Part shown: positions 26,814-35,787 of the stretch, one piece after another | Numbering within the stretch: the stretch's first letter is position 1 | Layout: every line of letters begins with the position of its first letter | From: Fidelibacterota bacterium | GTDB lineage: Bacteria; Fidelibacterota; Marinisomatia; SCGC-AAA003-L08; D37C17 | Reading direction: 5' to 3' | Assembly (NCBI GenBank): GCA_004124405.1 | Contig: SCKP01000004.1 | Location: forward strand, 1-62,563 | DNA: 62,563 nucleotides | Notes under the pieces: generated by a model | The model's input: the letters and a program-made list of their open reading frames with translations, nothing else | Told to the model about the DNA's origin: nothing | Databases searched by the model: none | Position numbers and translations under genes: made by a program

Positions 26814-28193
26814 ATGGGTAACAAAACAAGTTCCAAACCCCTCCTTTCTCCAAAGCGTTTGGAGAGGCAGTTTTCTGATTATAAGCCCCTCTATTCTGAA
26901 GCCGAGGCTCTGATTGAAGCCAACCGCTGTATCAATTGCTATGATGCACCCTGCATTTCCGCCTGCCCCACCGGAATTGATATTCCCGCCTTTATTAAGA
27001 AAATTTCTACCGGGAATATTATCGGTAGTGCCAAAGTTATCTTTGAGGCAAACATGCTGGGTTATTCTACCGGAAGGGTCTGTCCTGTGGAGGAGTTGTG
27101 CGTGGGAGCCTGCGTTTATAATGATCTGAACTCCTCCCCAATTCAGATTGGCCGGCTGCAGCACTATGCTGCTAAAAAGGCTATGGAAATTGAAGAAAAT
27201 ACCGGGAAAAAATTATTTCCCCGAAGTAAGAGGAAGTCTGACAAAAAGGTAGCGCTCATCGGAGCTGGTCCGGCTTCATTGGCCTGTGCCGCTTATCTTG
27301 CCCTGGATGGCATTGAAGCGGTTATTTTTGAAAAAGATACCCTGCCCGGCGGATTGAACACAACAGCCGTAGCACCTTATAAAATCCAGACAGAAGCTTC
27401 TATCGAAGAAGTGAATTGGATCCTGCAGCATGGTGTAGAATTAAAGACAGGGGTTGAAATTGGAAAAGATATAGCACTGGAAAAGTTGATTGATGAATAT
27501 GAAGCCGTTTTTATCGGAATTGGATTGGGTATGGGCAAACGCCTGGAACTGAAGGGGAATGACAGTGCCGCTGTCTGGCGCGCAACAGACCTCATCCGTA
27601 AAATAAAGAATGATCCCGATTTCTCTCTCCCTGATGAATTAAATACTGTCCTCATAATCGGTGGCGGGAATACGGCAATTGATATTTCCCGGGAATTAGC
27701 CATGTTGGGCGTAAAAGATGTCCGCTTGCTTTACCGTCGTTCCAGAAAAGAAATGCCGGGATACGAACATGAGATGGTGGAAGCCAGCCGTTACGGTGTC
27801 CGGTTAGTTGAGCACGTCACGCCGCTGGAAATTATCCGCAATGGTGAACAGATTAAAGCTCTCAAAGTTAAGTCCACTATTTCGAATGACATATTTGATC
27901 TTCCCTGCGACTGGGTTGTAGAGGCTGTGGGTCAGCTCAAGCATGTGTCTAAAATTTCTCCCGAAATTGAGGTGGATGATCAGGGAAGAGTAATAGTGGA
28001 TGCAAAGACACGGCGTACAAGCAATCCAAAGGTGTATGCCGGCGGCGATTGCATCAATGGTGGAAAGGAAGTGGTGAATGCTGCCCAGGATGGTAGGGAA
28101 GCGGCATTCGATATATTGAGAAACCTGGGAATATCACCGAGTCTGCACGGCGAGAAATATTTCAAGTCTTTCGTATCGGAAAATAAAAATTAA
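26814..28193 (+). CDS. preT: Dihydropyrimidine dehydrogenase, NAD(P)H-binding subunit PreT
   Basis: A 459-residue flavoprotein of the glutamate-synthase small-chain-like class. Residues about 35-115 carry two Fe4S4 Cys sets (CINCYDAPCISACPTG, and GRVCPVEELCVGACVY). An FAD Rossmann motif follows (LIGAGPASLACAAYLALDG), then an NAD(P)H motif (LIIGGGNTAIDISRE) and the terminal YAGGDCINGGKEVVNA. With PreA it forms the enzyme that reduces uracil or thymine to the 5,6-dihydro form, the first step of this pathway. It precedes preA by 11 nt, as expected for a two-subunit complex. Confidence 0.93.
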   Translation: MGNKTSSKPLLSPKRLERQFSDYKPLYSEAEALIEANRCINCYDAPCISACPTGIDIPAFIKKISTGNIIGSAKVIFEANMLGYSTGRVCPVEELCVGACVYNDLNSSPIQIGRLQHYAAKKAMEIEENTGKKLFPRSKRKSDKKVALIGAGPASLACAAYLALDGIEAVIFEKDTLPGGLNTTAVAPYKIQTEASIEEVNWILQHGVELKTGVEIGKDIALEKLIDEYEAVFIGIGLGMGKRLELKGNDSAAVWRATDLIRKIKNDPDFSLPDELNTVLIIGGGNTAIDISRELAMLGVKDVRLLYRRSRKEMPGYEHEMVEASRYGVRLVEHVTPLEIIRNGEQIKALKVKSTISNDIFDLPCDWVVEAVGQLKHVSKISPEIEVDDQGRVIVDAKTRRTSNPKVYAGGDCINGGKEVVNAAQDGREAAFDILRNLGISPSLHGEKYFKSFVSENKN

Positions 28194-28204
28194 GGGTTTA
28201 TTTA

Positions 28205-29545
28205 ATGGCTGATTTATCTGTAAATATTTGCGGTATCAAAAGTCCCAACCCCTTCTGGCTGGCTTCAGCTCCTCCTACAAATACGGGTGAGCAGGTTATG
28301 CGGGGCTTTGATGCAGGCTGGGGTGGCGCCGTATGGAAAACTCTAGGTGAACCCATCGTTAACGTAAACTCACGCTTTGGCGCTATTGATTATTCAGGAA
28401 CGAAGGTCATTGGTTTTAATAACATTGAACTCATTACCGACCGACCGTTGGCATCTAATTTCAAAGAAATTTATGAAGTGAAAAAACGATATCCCCATAA
28501 TGTGGTCATCGTATCCCTAATGGTAGAAACTAAAGATGAATGGCAGGAAATCATCAAGAGATCGGTAGATGCAGGAGCAGATGGACTGGAGCTCAATTTC
28601 GGATGTCCTCACGGCATGTGTGAACGGGGCATGGGCAGCGCTGTGGGAGAGGAGCCTAAAGTCCTGCAGGAAATTACTTCCTGGGCAAAAGAGTTCTCAA
28701 ATGTGCCTGTCTTTGTCAAACTTTCGCCCAATGTGACAGATATCCGGGATCCAGGCATGGCGGCAGTGATGGGAGGTTGTGATGGTATTTCGCTTATAAA
28801 CACCATCAAATCCATCATAGGTGTGGACCTTGATACACTTGTGCCAAAGCCGAGCGTTGGAAAGGAAAGTACCAACGGCGGATACTGCGGTCCCGCGGTT
28901 AAACCTATCGCCCTACATCTGCTGGCGGTACTGGGCAAAGACCCAAAAATAAATGTGCCCATCTCCGGTATTGGAGGGATCTCAACCTGGCAGGATGCAG
29001 CAGAGTTCATCGCCCTTGGAGCAACTACCATTCAGGTTTGTACAGCGGTGATGCACTACGGCTACCGTATTGTGGAGGATTTGATTGATGGACTCAATAA
29101 CTATTTAAATAATAAAGGGCTGAAATCGGTCAGCGAACTCACGGGCCAGGCTATTCCCGGATTTGTGGATTGGGGAGAATTAGATTTAAACTATGACATC
29201 ATCGCAAAGATTGATGGAGATAAATGCATAGGATGCGGTCTGTGCTATGTGGCCTGTCTGGATGGTGCTCACCAGTGTATCCATACTCAGAAAGGACCCT
29301 GTCACGGTTGGCATGGTGAGGCAGATCATGGTTTTGGACCCCGTACTGAAGTGATGCCGCCCCTCCACCATGACGGAGGAGTACCCGCAATGAGCCATGT
29401 TCCCTTTGTGGATGAGGAAGAATGTATTGGCTGTAATCTCTGTATGCTCGTTTGCCCGGTACCGGATTGCATCACCATGGTTGAAGCTTCTCATTCCGAG
29501 AGTAAGAAATCCTGGAAAGACCATGTGGCAAAAGGTTCAGCGTAA
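28205..29545 (+). CDS. preA: Dihydropyrimidine dehydrogenase catalytic subunit PreA
   Basis: A 446-residue protein with an N-terminal FMN-binding TIM barrel of the dihydroorotate dehydrogenase type (NPFWLASAPPTNTGEQV, ELNFGCPHG, GGYCGPAVKPIALHLL, ISGIGGISTWQDAAEFI). C-terminal ferredoxin domains carry two Fe4S4 sets (CIGCGLCYVAC near residue 340 and CIGCNLCMLVCPVPDC near 410). It reduces uracil and thymine using electrons from PreT. Sequence and order match the bacterial PreT-PreA pair. Confidence 0.94.
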   Translation: MADLSVNICGIKSPNPFWLASAPPTNTGEQVMRGFDAGWGGAVWKTLGEPIVNVNSRFGAIDYSGTKVIGFNNIELITDRPLASNFKEIYEVKKRYPHNVVIVSLMVETKDEWQEIIKRSVDAGADGLELNFGCPHGMCERGMGSAVGEEPKVLQEITSWAKEFSNVPVFVKLSPNVTDIRDPGMAAVMGGCDGISLINTIKSIIGVDLDTLVPKPSVGKESTNGGYCGPAVKPIALHLLAVLGKDPKINVPISGIGGISTWQDAAEFIALGATTIQVCTAVMHYGYRIVEDLIDGLNNYLNNKGLKSVSELTGQAIPGFVDWGELDLNYDIIAKIDGDKCIGCGLCYVACLDGAHQCIHTQKGPCHGWHGEADHGFGPRTEVMPPLHHDGGVPAMSHVPFVDEEECIGCNLCMLVCPVPDCITMVEASHSESKKSWKDHVAKGSA

Positions 29546-29636
29546 TCTAATCAGAAGTTAAGGTGCTGATACCAATTCATCCCGGAGTTTGGTCCTGCAA
29601 TAAGAGTTATTAAAAAATTTACATTATTGAGAATTG

Positions 29637-30083
29637 ATGAAACCTGACCATCAATCAATGTTAGAAACAGCTATTCAGGAAGCCAGAATTGGTCTATCAG
29701 AGGGCGGCATTCCCATTGGCGCCGGGTTATTTGATTCTGATAGTGTTCTTTTAGGTCGTGGACATAACCGCAGGGTACAGGAAGGGGATCCTTCTATGCA
29801 TGGTGAAACAGATGCATTTCGTAAAGCTGGCAGACAAACAACATACAGAGACAAAGTAATGGTAACCACATTGGCGCCCTGTTACTATTGCTGCGGATTG
29901 ATTATCCAATTCAAAATCGGTAAAGTTGTCATAGGAGAATCCATTAATTTCCAGGGCGGTATTGATTGGCTGAAAGAAAAAGGAGTTGAAATAATCGATT
30001 TAAATTCGCAGATTTGTATAGACATGCTTAGGTCATATATTGAGAATAATCCTGAAATCTGGAATGAAGATATTGGAGAATAG
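29637..30083 (+). CDS. Cytosine deaminase, yeast FCY1-like
   Basis: A 148-residue zinc deaminase of the CDA fold. Zinc and catalytic motifs are MHGETDAF and LAPCYYCC. It resembles yeast cytosine deaminase throughout (EGGIPIGA, LLGRGHNRR, VVIGESINF) and ends WNEDIGE, nearly identical to the end of the fungal enzyme that closes the active site. It would turn cytosine into uracil and so feed the operon just upstream. This differs from the usual bacterial CodA, a TIM-barrel amidohydrolase. The ATG at 29637 is preferred to an in-frame TTG three bases earlier. About 90 nt separate it from preA. Confidence 0.88.
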   Translation: MKPDHQSMLETAIQEARIGLSEGGIPIGAGLFDSDSVLLGRGHNRRVQEGDPSMHGETDAFRKAGRQTTYRDKVMVTTLAPCYYCCGLIIQFKIGKVVIGESINFQGGIDWLKEKGVEIIDLNSQICIDMLRSYIENNPEIWNEDIGE

Positions 30084-30191
30084 TCTTTTTAATCAGTATT
30101 ATTGATAGAAATAAAAACATCTCTGTTGCCGGGGGTATTTTTTATCAAAGCCAATTGCAGGAAATAATTAAGGAAAAATTGAATAGAAAAA

Positions 30192-30950
30192 ATGGAATTT
30201 TTTGATACTAAAAACTACCAGTTCAATACTGAAAGTAAGGATGGGGTTTATATCATCCATGGCTTTACCAATACAACATATGAAACCCGGGATTTAGCTG
30301 AATATCTTGGCAGACAGGGGTTTTATACAAATGCCATTAATCTCCCTGGTCATGGCACTACCCCTGAAGATTGTAATCGGGTAAAGTTTACCGATTGGAC
30401 AGAATATACCGAAAAAGGGGTGGCAGAAATGTCCGCACGCTGTGATAATGTCTATGTAGTTGGCATCAGCATGGGATCAGTTTTGGCTCTTCACTTAAGT
30501 TCCATTTTCCCCTTAAACGGCGCCGTATTTGCTTCAACTGTATTACAATTTAAAGATTATTTTTCAACACGAATCTTGACACCCTTATTTCATTGCCTGG
30601 TACCATTCAGGGAAAAACGTTTATCCTATAAAAAAGATATTAGAGATGAGTTGAACTATTTTGGATACAAGGTTTGGCCCATGTCTGCAGTAAATGAAAT
30701 GCGGAAGCTCACTAATTTGGTAAAGAAGGAGCTCCCTGCTGTTAAGTGTCCCGCTCTCATCGCCCATTCAGAAAGGGATATTTTATCCATTCAGTCGAAT
30801 ATTGCCCTGGTATATGATAACATATCATCTGAAATTAAAGAAAAACTCATTGTAAAAAATGCAACCCACAATATGTTTGTAGAGAATCCTGACCAAAAAT
30901 TAATTTTCAAAAAAATCACCTCCTTCTTTAATCAGTTTAAAGATAATTAA
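30192..30950 (+). CDS. Carboxylesterase/lipase-like alpha/beta hydrolase
   Basis: A 252-residue serine hydrolase of the Est30 carboxylesterase type: oxyanion region YIIHGFTNTTYETRDLAEYL, PGHGTTPEDC, nucleophile GISMGS, acid in AHSERDIL, and His in NATHNMFVENP. The substrate is unknown; medium-chain esters or monoacylglycerols are typical for the family. It stands between the pyrimidine operon and a DUF4442 hotdog protein. Confidence 0.85.
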   Translation: MEFFDTKNYQFNTESKDGVYIIHGFTNTTYETRDLAEYLGRQGFYTNAINLPGHGTTPEDCNRVKFTDWTEYTEKGVAEMSARCDNVYVVGISMGSVLALHLSSIFPLNGAVFASTVLQFKDYFSTRILTPLFHCLVPFREKRLSYKKDIRDELNYFGYKVWPMSAVNEMRKLTNLVKKELPAVKCPALIAHSERDILSIQSNIALVYDNISSEIKEKLIVKNATHNMFVENPDQKLIFKKITSFFNQFKDN

Positions 30951-30974
30951 GAATTACTACCACCAATAAAAAGC

Positions 30975-31478
30975 ATGAATTTAAATCCGGTACAATATTT
31001 TTTAAAACGATATCATTCCCCTGAACTGAAGCCCAAAGAATTGAAAAGAATGCTGAATCTCTGGTTTCCTTTTCTGGTGAACCGCATTTCAATAATTTCA
31101 ATATCTGAAGATTTTCACCACATGGATGTTTGTCTGAAGCATTCCTTCTGGAATCGAAATCCAAATAAATCTATCTGGGGCGGGTCCATTGCCAGCGCCA
31201 TGGATCCCTTTTTCCCAATAATTATGAAACAGCTTTTATTGAGAAGGGGGTTGAAGACAGATTTTTATTCCCAGGCCATCAATATACAATTTATTAAAAT
31301 GGTGAAATCCGATGTTAATTTTCATTTTAGAATCAATGAAGATGAGATTACCCGGGCAGAAAAGGCTTTAAATGAAAAGGGAAAATATTCAGGCTGGCAT
31401 TCTGTGGAAGGGGTTTCTTTAGAGAATGAAGCCTGTGTAAAAGGCAGGGTTCAGGTATTTCTCCGAAAAAGAGGTTAG
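30975..31478 (+). CDS. DUF4442 hotdog-fold protein
   Basis: A 167-residue protein of the DUF4442 family, related to hotdog thioesterases. Typical segments are LNLWFPFLVNRISIISISEDFHHMDV-like N-terminal strands, the W-x-G-S-I-A-S-A-M-D-P-F-F helix, and a late strand ACVKGRVQVFLR. No verified catalytic residue can be named. The upstream hydrolase is 24 nt away, so they may share a transcript in lipid or acyl-CoA metabolism (inference). Confidence 0.8.
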   Translation: MNLNPVQYFLKRYHSPELKPKELKRMLNLWFPFLVNRISIISISEDFHHMDVCLKHSFWNRNPNKSIWGGSIASAMDPFFPIIMKQLLLRRGLKTDFYSQAINIQFIKMVKSDVNFHFRINEDEITRAEKALNEKGKYSGWHSVEGVSLENEACVKGRVQVFLRKRG

Positions 31479-31523
31479 GAGAATGTTTTTATTTAGGTGG
31501 GTTTCAGCCCTAATTTTTCTGCT

Positions 31524-32600
31524 ATGAATGACTATTTAGAAATACTATTTACAATCATACAAAAACCTATTCTTAAGGCGGGACTTTATGTCATTGGAGC
31601 TTTAGTTACTGCAAAATTAGCTGATTGGATTATAACCAGGGTCCTTTCCCGATTGGCAAGCCGTACAGCAAGCACCATTGATGACCGCATCATTCAAATT
31701 CTCCATCGCCCCATCTATTACAGTATTCTGTTTATGGGATTGGGAATTTCAATTCAACTATTCCAGCTCCCGGAAATTATCACCTTTGTTCTTATAGGCC
31801 TGTTCAAATCCGCGGCTATATTTATTTGGTCCATAGCACTATTTCAATCCTTTATGCATTTTATTAATTGGTACAGTCGTCACAAAACATTTGGAGAAAG
31901 CGTGGTTCAGCCCCATACTCTGCCTCTTTTTGATAATATTGGAAAAGTGGTTATTTTTCTGGTGGCAGTATATTTTATGCTCATTAGCTGGAATATTAAT
32001 GTTACGGGATTACTGGCATCCACTACAATTCTTGCTGCCATACTTGGTTTTGCAGCCAAGGATACGGTGGCAAATCTTTTTGCGGGATTTTTTATTATGG
32101 CAGACACACCCTATAAACTGGGAGATTATATAAACCTCGATGGCGGTGAAAGGGGCTTTGTGAAACAAATTGGCCTGCGGAGTACGCGCATAATGACCCG
32201 GGATGATATCGAAATTACATTGCCAAACTCCCTTATTGCCAATTCTAAAATTATTAATGAAAGCGGCGGACCTAAGGAAAAGGAGCGTGTTCGAATAACT
32301 ATTAGTGTGGCTTATGGTTCAGATATTGACCAGGTTAGATCGGTACTTGAGGGTATTGCAAAAAACAGTGAGAATGTATGTAAAAACCCTGAGCCCCGTA
32401 TGCGGTTTCGGTCTTTTGGAGATTCAGGTATCACTCTTCAACTGCTTTTCTGGATAGAAAAACCAGAGGATCGAGGCCGAATTACAGATGAGTTAAACAC
32501 TGCTATTTATAAACAATTCACTGAAGAGAATATTGTAATCCCGTATCCCCAGCGCACAATTCATGTGAAAACTCAGGATTCCCTGAAAATCAGCAAATAA
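31524..32600 (+). CDS. MscS-type mechanosensitive channel
   Basis: A 358-residue membrane protein with about four to five transmembrane segments followed by the MscS core. The pore-lining helix and beta domain show TTILAAILGFAAKDTVANLFAGFFIMADTPYKLGDYI, DGGERGFVKQIGLRSTRIMTRDDIEITLPNSLI and the C-terminal alpha/beta part ending IPYPQRTIHV. It releases osmolytes on hypo-osmotic shock. The ATG at 31524 is taken rather than an upstream GTG at 31497. Confidence 0.92.
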   Translation: MNDYLEILFTIIQKPILKAGLYVIGALVTAKLADWIITRVLSRLASRTASTIDDRIIQILHRPIYYSILFMGLGISIQLFQLPEIITFVLIGLFKSAAIFIWSIALFQSFMHFINWYSRHKTFGESVVQPHTLPLFDNIGKVVIFLVAVYFMLISWNINVTGLLASTTILAAILGFAAKDTVANLFAGFFIMADTPYKLGDYINLDGGERGFVKQIGLRSTRIMTRDDIEITLPNSLIANSKIINESGGPKEKERVRITISVAYGSDIDQVRSVLEGIAKNSENVCKNPEPRMRFRSFGDSGITLQLLFWIEKPEDRGRITDELNTAIYKQFTEENIVIPYPQRTIHVKTQDSLKISK

Positions 32601-32625
32601 AAATATTGACATTTTAAAGTCTCCC

Positions 32626-33756
32626 TTGAAAAACCAGTTTATGCTGGATCCAGCCCTGACATACCTCAATCATGGATCATTCGGCGCATGTCCCAAATTA
32701 ATCTTTGATAATCTCAAAGATTGGCAGATTAGAATGGAAAAGGATCCCGTTCAATTTTTAGAATCAGATATTTTCCCACTTTTAGCAGACTCCCGGAAAG
32801 CCTTGGGAAATTTTCTAGGCTGTGAGGGGGATGATTTGGTGTATTATCCCAATCCCACTCATGCGGTAAATGCAGTGGCTCGCAGTCTCAAATTGAAAGC
32901 GGGCGATGAAGTGCTGAGTACCAACCATATTTACGGGGCATTAGATTTTACCTGGCAGCAGGTCTGCCAAGATTCTGGAGCAAAATTTATCAAGGCAGAA
33001 TTACCACTTCCAATAAAATCTAAAGCCGAATTCCTGAATATATTTTTCAGTTATATGTCAGATAAAACCAGGGTCATATTTATCAGCCATATTACCAGTA
33101 TGACTGCCATGATTTTTCCTGTGGAGGACATTATTCAGTTTGCCAAAGACAGGGAGATCCTCACCATTATTGATGGAGCTCATGTTCCAGGGCATTTGCC
33201 GTTGAATATTACTGAATTGGATGCTGATATTTATACTGGTGCCTGTCATAAATGGATGTGTGCTCCCAAGGGGACATCCTTTTTATATGTAAGAAAAAGT
33301 TTGCAGGACGAAATAATGCCGCCGGTGATTAGCTGGGGATGGGAGGGGGAACTTTCCAACACATCGCTGTTTCTGAATAGACATGAATGGCAGGGTACTC
33401 GAGATATGACCCCATTTTTAGTTGTTCCTGAAGCCATTAAATTCCTGAATGATAATAATTGGCAGGAAAGGAGCAAGTTAAATAGAAAGTTGGTAATTTC
33501 AACACGAAACCAGTTTCTTGACTTGTTGAATGGTGAACCGATTTGTCCTGATGATTGGCTGGGGCAAATGGCAACCATTGAGCTGCCAATTGATGATCCC
33601 CTGCAATTTAAACGATCCTTAATGGAAATTTATAAGATCCAGATTCCGGTTTTTTCATGGGGAAATATCACCGCTCTTCGCTACTCTGTGCATTTTTATA
33701 ATACTGAAGAAGACGTGAAAAGGTTGGTTGCAGCGGTTAAAGAGTTACTGCATTGA
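32626..33756 (+). CDS. Class V aminotransferase, isopenicillin N epimerase-like
   Basis: A 376-residue PLP enzyme. The N-terminus FMLDPALTYLNHGSFGACP is the family hallmark, and the TTG start at 32626 (giving MKNQF before it) keeps the usual length; an ATG at 32641 is the alternative. PLP site: IIDGAHVPGHLPLN (Asp) and TGACHKWMCAPKGTSFLYV (Schiff-base Lys in HKW). Members include isopenicillin N epimerase and many cysteine desulfurase-like or ergothioneine-type lyases; the actual reaction is unknown. It overlaps the DMT transporter start by 4 nt (TTGA). Confidence 0.86.
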   Translation: MKNQFMLDPALTYLNHGSFGACPKLIFDNLKDWQIRMEKDPVQFLESDIFPLLADSRKALGNFLGCEGDDLVYYPNPTHAVNAVARSLKLKAGDEVLSTNHIYGALDFTWQQVCQDSGAKFIKAELPLPIKSKAEFLNIFFSYMSDKTRVIFISHITSMTAMIFPVEDIIQFAKDREILTIIDGAHVPGHLPLNITELDADIYTGACHKWMCAPKGTSFLYVRKSLQDEIMPPVISWGWEGELSNTSLFLNRHEWQGTRDMTPFLVVPEAIKFLNDNNWQERSKLNRKLVISTRNQFLDLLNGEPICPDDWLGQMATIELPIDDPLQFKRSLMEIYKIQIPVFSWGNITALRYSVHFYNTEEDVKRLVAAVKELLH

Positions 33757-34604
33757 ATTTACGGATATTTCTCTTATTATTTATAGCGATGCTGGCGGTA
33801 AGTACTTCCCCCATTATTGCCCGCTACCTGGAAAATGTACCAGCTGTAGCTATTTCGTTTTGGAGGATGGCATTTGGCGCACTCATTCTATGGATAATAA
33901 GTATTTTTAGAAAACAACCCCCACTAACGAAAATAAACAGAAATAAAACATTGTTGGGAGGTTTTTTACTGGGAATCCACTTTGCATTATTTTTTGGTTC
34001 CCTAAAACTCACAACTATTGCAAATGCAACTTTTCTGGGAACTTTGGCACCCATTTTCACTTTTCTTATTGAAAAGTATTTTTTCAAGCGCAATCATAAT
34101 CCTAAATTGGTCTTGGGATTAGCAGTGGCTATTTTGGGAGCTTTCATAATTGTAGTAAACCAGTTTGATTTCTCCAGCGATTATACCTTGGGGAATCTCT
34201 TGGCAGTTTTTTGTTCTCTATTTCTTGGAATGGCATTCATTATTTCAGAAAATGTACGGAAGTCAGTTGGTGCCATTAGCTACTCTCGTACCCTCTTTAC
34301 TACTGCCGCCATAACTTTATTGGGTATATCCCTTTTAACCGCAACACCCATTACCGGTTTTTCAACTTATGAATTTGGAGGATTATTTCTATTGGGACTT
34401 ATTCCAACTATTTTCGGTCATGGATTTATGAACTATGCCGTAGGCTTTGTATCGCCAACAATTGTTGCGTCTGCCCCATTAGGAGAACCAATTTTAGCCA
34501 CAATTTTGGCATATTTTCTTTTCAATGAAGTCATTGGGATTCCAATCTTAATTGGTGGCGGGTTTACTCTATTGGGATTGTTAATTCTTACTGGGAAAAA
34601 ATAA
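33753..34604 (+). CDS. EamA/DMT family transporter
   Basis: A 283-residue inner-membrane protein with about ten membrane helices arranged as two EamA repeats (IARYLENVPAVAISFWRM in the first, GHGFMNYAVGFVSPTIVASA in the second). It is probably a metabolite or amino acid exporter. It starts with TTG overlapping the stop of the aminotransferase gene as TTGA, so the two are translated together. This hints that the exported compound may relate to the aminotransferase (inference). Confidence 0.86.
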   Translation: MNLRIFLLLFIAMLAVSTSPIIARYLENVPAVAISFWRMAFGALILWIISIFRKQPPLTKINRNKTLLGGFLLGIHFALFFGSLKLTTIANATFLGTLAPIFTFLIEKYFFKRNHNPKLVLGLAVAILGAFIIVVNQFDFSSDYTLGNLLAVFCSLFLGMAFIISENVRKSVGAISYSRTLFTTAAITLLGISLLTATPITGFSTYEFGGLFLLGLIPTIFGHGFMNYAVGFVSPTIVASAPLGEPILATILAYFLFNEVIGIPILIGGGFTLLGLLILTGKK

Positions 34605-34675
34605 AATATCAATTATTTTCAGGAACGTGATTTAGATCAATAATCAGGTAATAGAAAATGCTATAGATTTGAATT

Positions 34676-34712
34676 GTAAGTCAAAGAACATTTCTGTTCA
34701 TCCGCGACTTAC
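34676..34712 (+). ncRNA. Possible structured RNA before a double terminator
   Basis: GTAAGTC (34676-34682) pairs with GACTTAC (34706-34712), enclosing a smaller hairpin GAACA/TGTTC (34686-34699). The nested structure is followed 40 nt later by two strong terminators, which is how many small RNAs end. It occupies the 433-nt interval 34605-35037, where no gene is convincing. It may simply be the 3' UTR of the DMT transporter gene. Confidence 0.3.
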
Positions 34713-34750
34713 TCCTCAAAATTCCTGCAATTGGCTTTGATAAACGGTAA

Positions 34751-34780
34751 GGCTCCCCTGAAAAGGGGAGCCTTTTTTTT
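34751..34780 (+). terminator. Strong rho-independent terminator
   Basis: GGCTCCCCT (34751-34759) and AGGGGAGCC (34764-34772) form a 9-bp stem with a 4-base loop, followed by eight T. It ends the class V aminotransferase/DMT transcript or a small RNA. Confidence 0.9.
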
Positions 34781-34785
34781 ATATA

Positions 34786-34813
34786 AAAAAACCCCGTTAA
34801 AAACGGGGTTTTT
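34786..34813. terminator. Second terminator, bidirectional form
   Basis: AAAACCCCGTT (34788-34798) pairs with AACGGGGTTTT (34802-34812). A-rich before and T-rich after, so it can act on both strands. Tandem with the terminator just upstream. Confidence 0.75.
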
Positions 34814-34833
34814 GCCTCCTCCTCTGTAAAAAA

Positions 34834-34892
34834 GTAATATGGTAAAACTCTCCCTCCCTCAAAAGAAAGTATAATCAATCATACCATATTAC
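34834..34892. repeat. Inverted repeat upstream of the BI-1 gene
   Basis: GTAATATGGTA (34834-34844) is perfectly complementary to TACCATATTAC (34882-34892) with a 37-nt C/T- and A-rich loop. It could be a leader RNA hairpin or a binding site pair. No known riboswitch was recognised. Confidence 0.5.
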
Positions 34893-35037
34893 GTAAAAAA
34901 TATTTTAAAAATCTAAAACTTACATAAACTTTATATTGTAAGTATTTTGCCTACAAGAAATGTAGAGAGTTTTATTTTATCATGCAAGTAAATTATGTGC
35001 TTATTTAAAATTATTTTTTAATAGAAAGGAGTAAATA

Positions 35038-35781
35038 GTGAATCCACATTTAAGTATGCGCTCTGGAAATCCAGCACTATCTGCAAAAACATTTAAAAAT
35101 GCCGTCAGTACGAGCGATGAGAAAATGACTATTGAAGGCACTGTAAATAAAACAGCGATGTCCCTTCTGCTGCTCATGGCGGCTGCATCCTATACCTGGT
35201 CGAATCCATCCCCGGGACTGATGATATTTGGTATGATTGGCGGATTTATCCTGGCAATTGTTACCATTTTTAAAAAAACCTGGGCCCCCTATACCGTTTC
35301 AGGCTATGCCTTATTAAAAGGCTTGGCACTGGGAGGGATTTCCAGATTTTTTGAAATGCAGTATCCCGGGATTGTGAGTCAGGCAGTTTTTCTAACTTTT
35401 GGAATTTTGGCAGCCTTACTTTTAGCCTATAAATCCGGGCTTATAAAACCCACCGAAAATTTTAAATTGGGTGTGGTAGCTGCCACAGGCGGGATTGCCT
35501 TTATGTACCTCATTAGCTTTATCATGAGTATTTTTGGCTCTGGGTTGTCTATTATGAATACGGCAAACACTTCTTTGTTTAGCATTGGTTTCAGCGTTTT
35601 TGTAGTCATAATTGCTTCATTAAATTTGGTTCTGGATTTTGATTTCATTGAGGAAGGTGCTGAGATGGGTGCTCCCAAATATATGGAATGGTATGGTGCC
35701 TTTGGTTTATTGGTAACACTCATTTGGCTCTATCTGGAAATATTACGTCTATTGGCAAAACTTCAGTCCAGAAGGAATTAG
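35038..35781 (+). CDS. Bax inhibitor-1 / YccA-family membrane protein
   Basis: A 247-residue protein with seven hydrophobic segments. The N-terminal MRSGNPALSAKTFKN and the C-terminal DFDFIEEGAEMGAPKYMEWYGAFGLLVTLIWLYLEILRLL match the bacterial BI-1/YccA family. The buried Asp pair expected of YetJ-like pH-dependent calcium leak channels lies in the last two helices (DFDFI region). The GTG start at 35038 is supported by AAAGGAG seven bases upstream. The precise physiological role is unknown. Confidence 0.9.
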   Translation: MNPHLSMRSGNPALSAKTFKNAVSTSDEKMTIEGTVNKTAMSLLLLMAAASYTWSNPSPGLMIFGMIGGFILAIVTIFKKTWAPYTVSGYALLKGLALGGISRFFEMQYPGIVSQAVFLTFGILAALLLAYKSGLIKPTENFKLGVVAATGGIAFMYLISFIMSIFGSGLSIMNTANTSLFSIGFSVFVVIIASLNLVLDFDFIEEGAEMGAPKYMEWYGAFGLLVTLIWLYLEILRLLAKLQSRRN

Positions 35782-35787
35782 TAATAG

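Noticed and set aside
34681-34878. Minus-strand frame of 65 codons
   Set aside because: It runs straight through both terminators at 34751-34813 and has no SD or recognisable domain; it is an artefact of the stem sequences.
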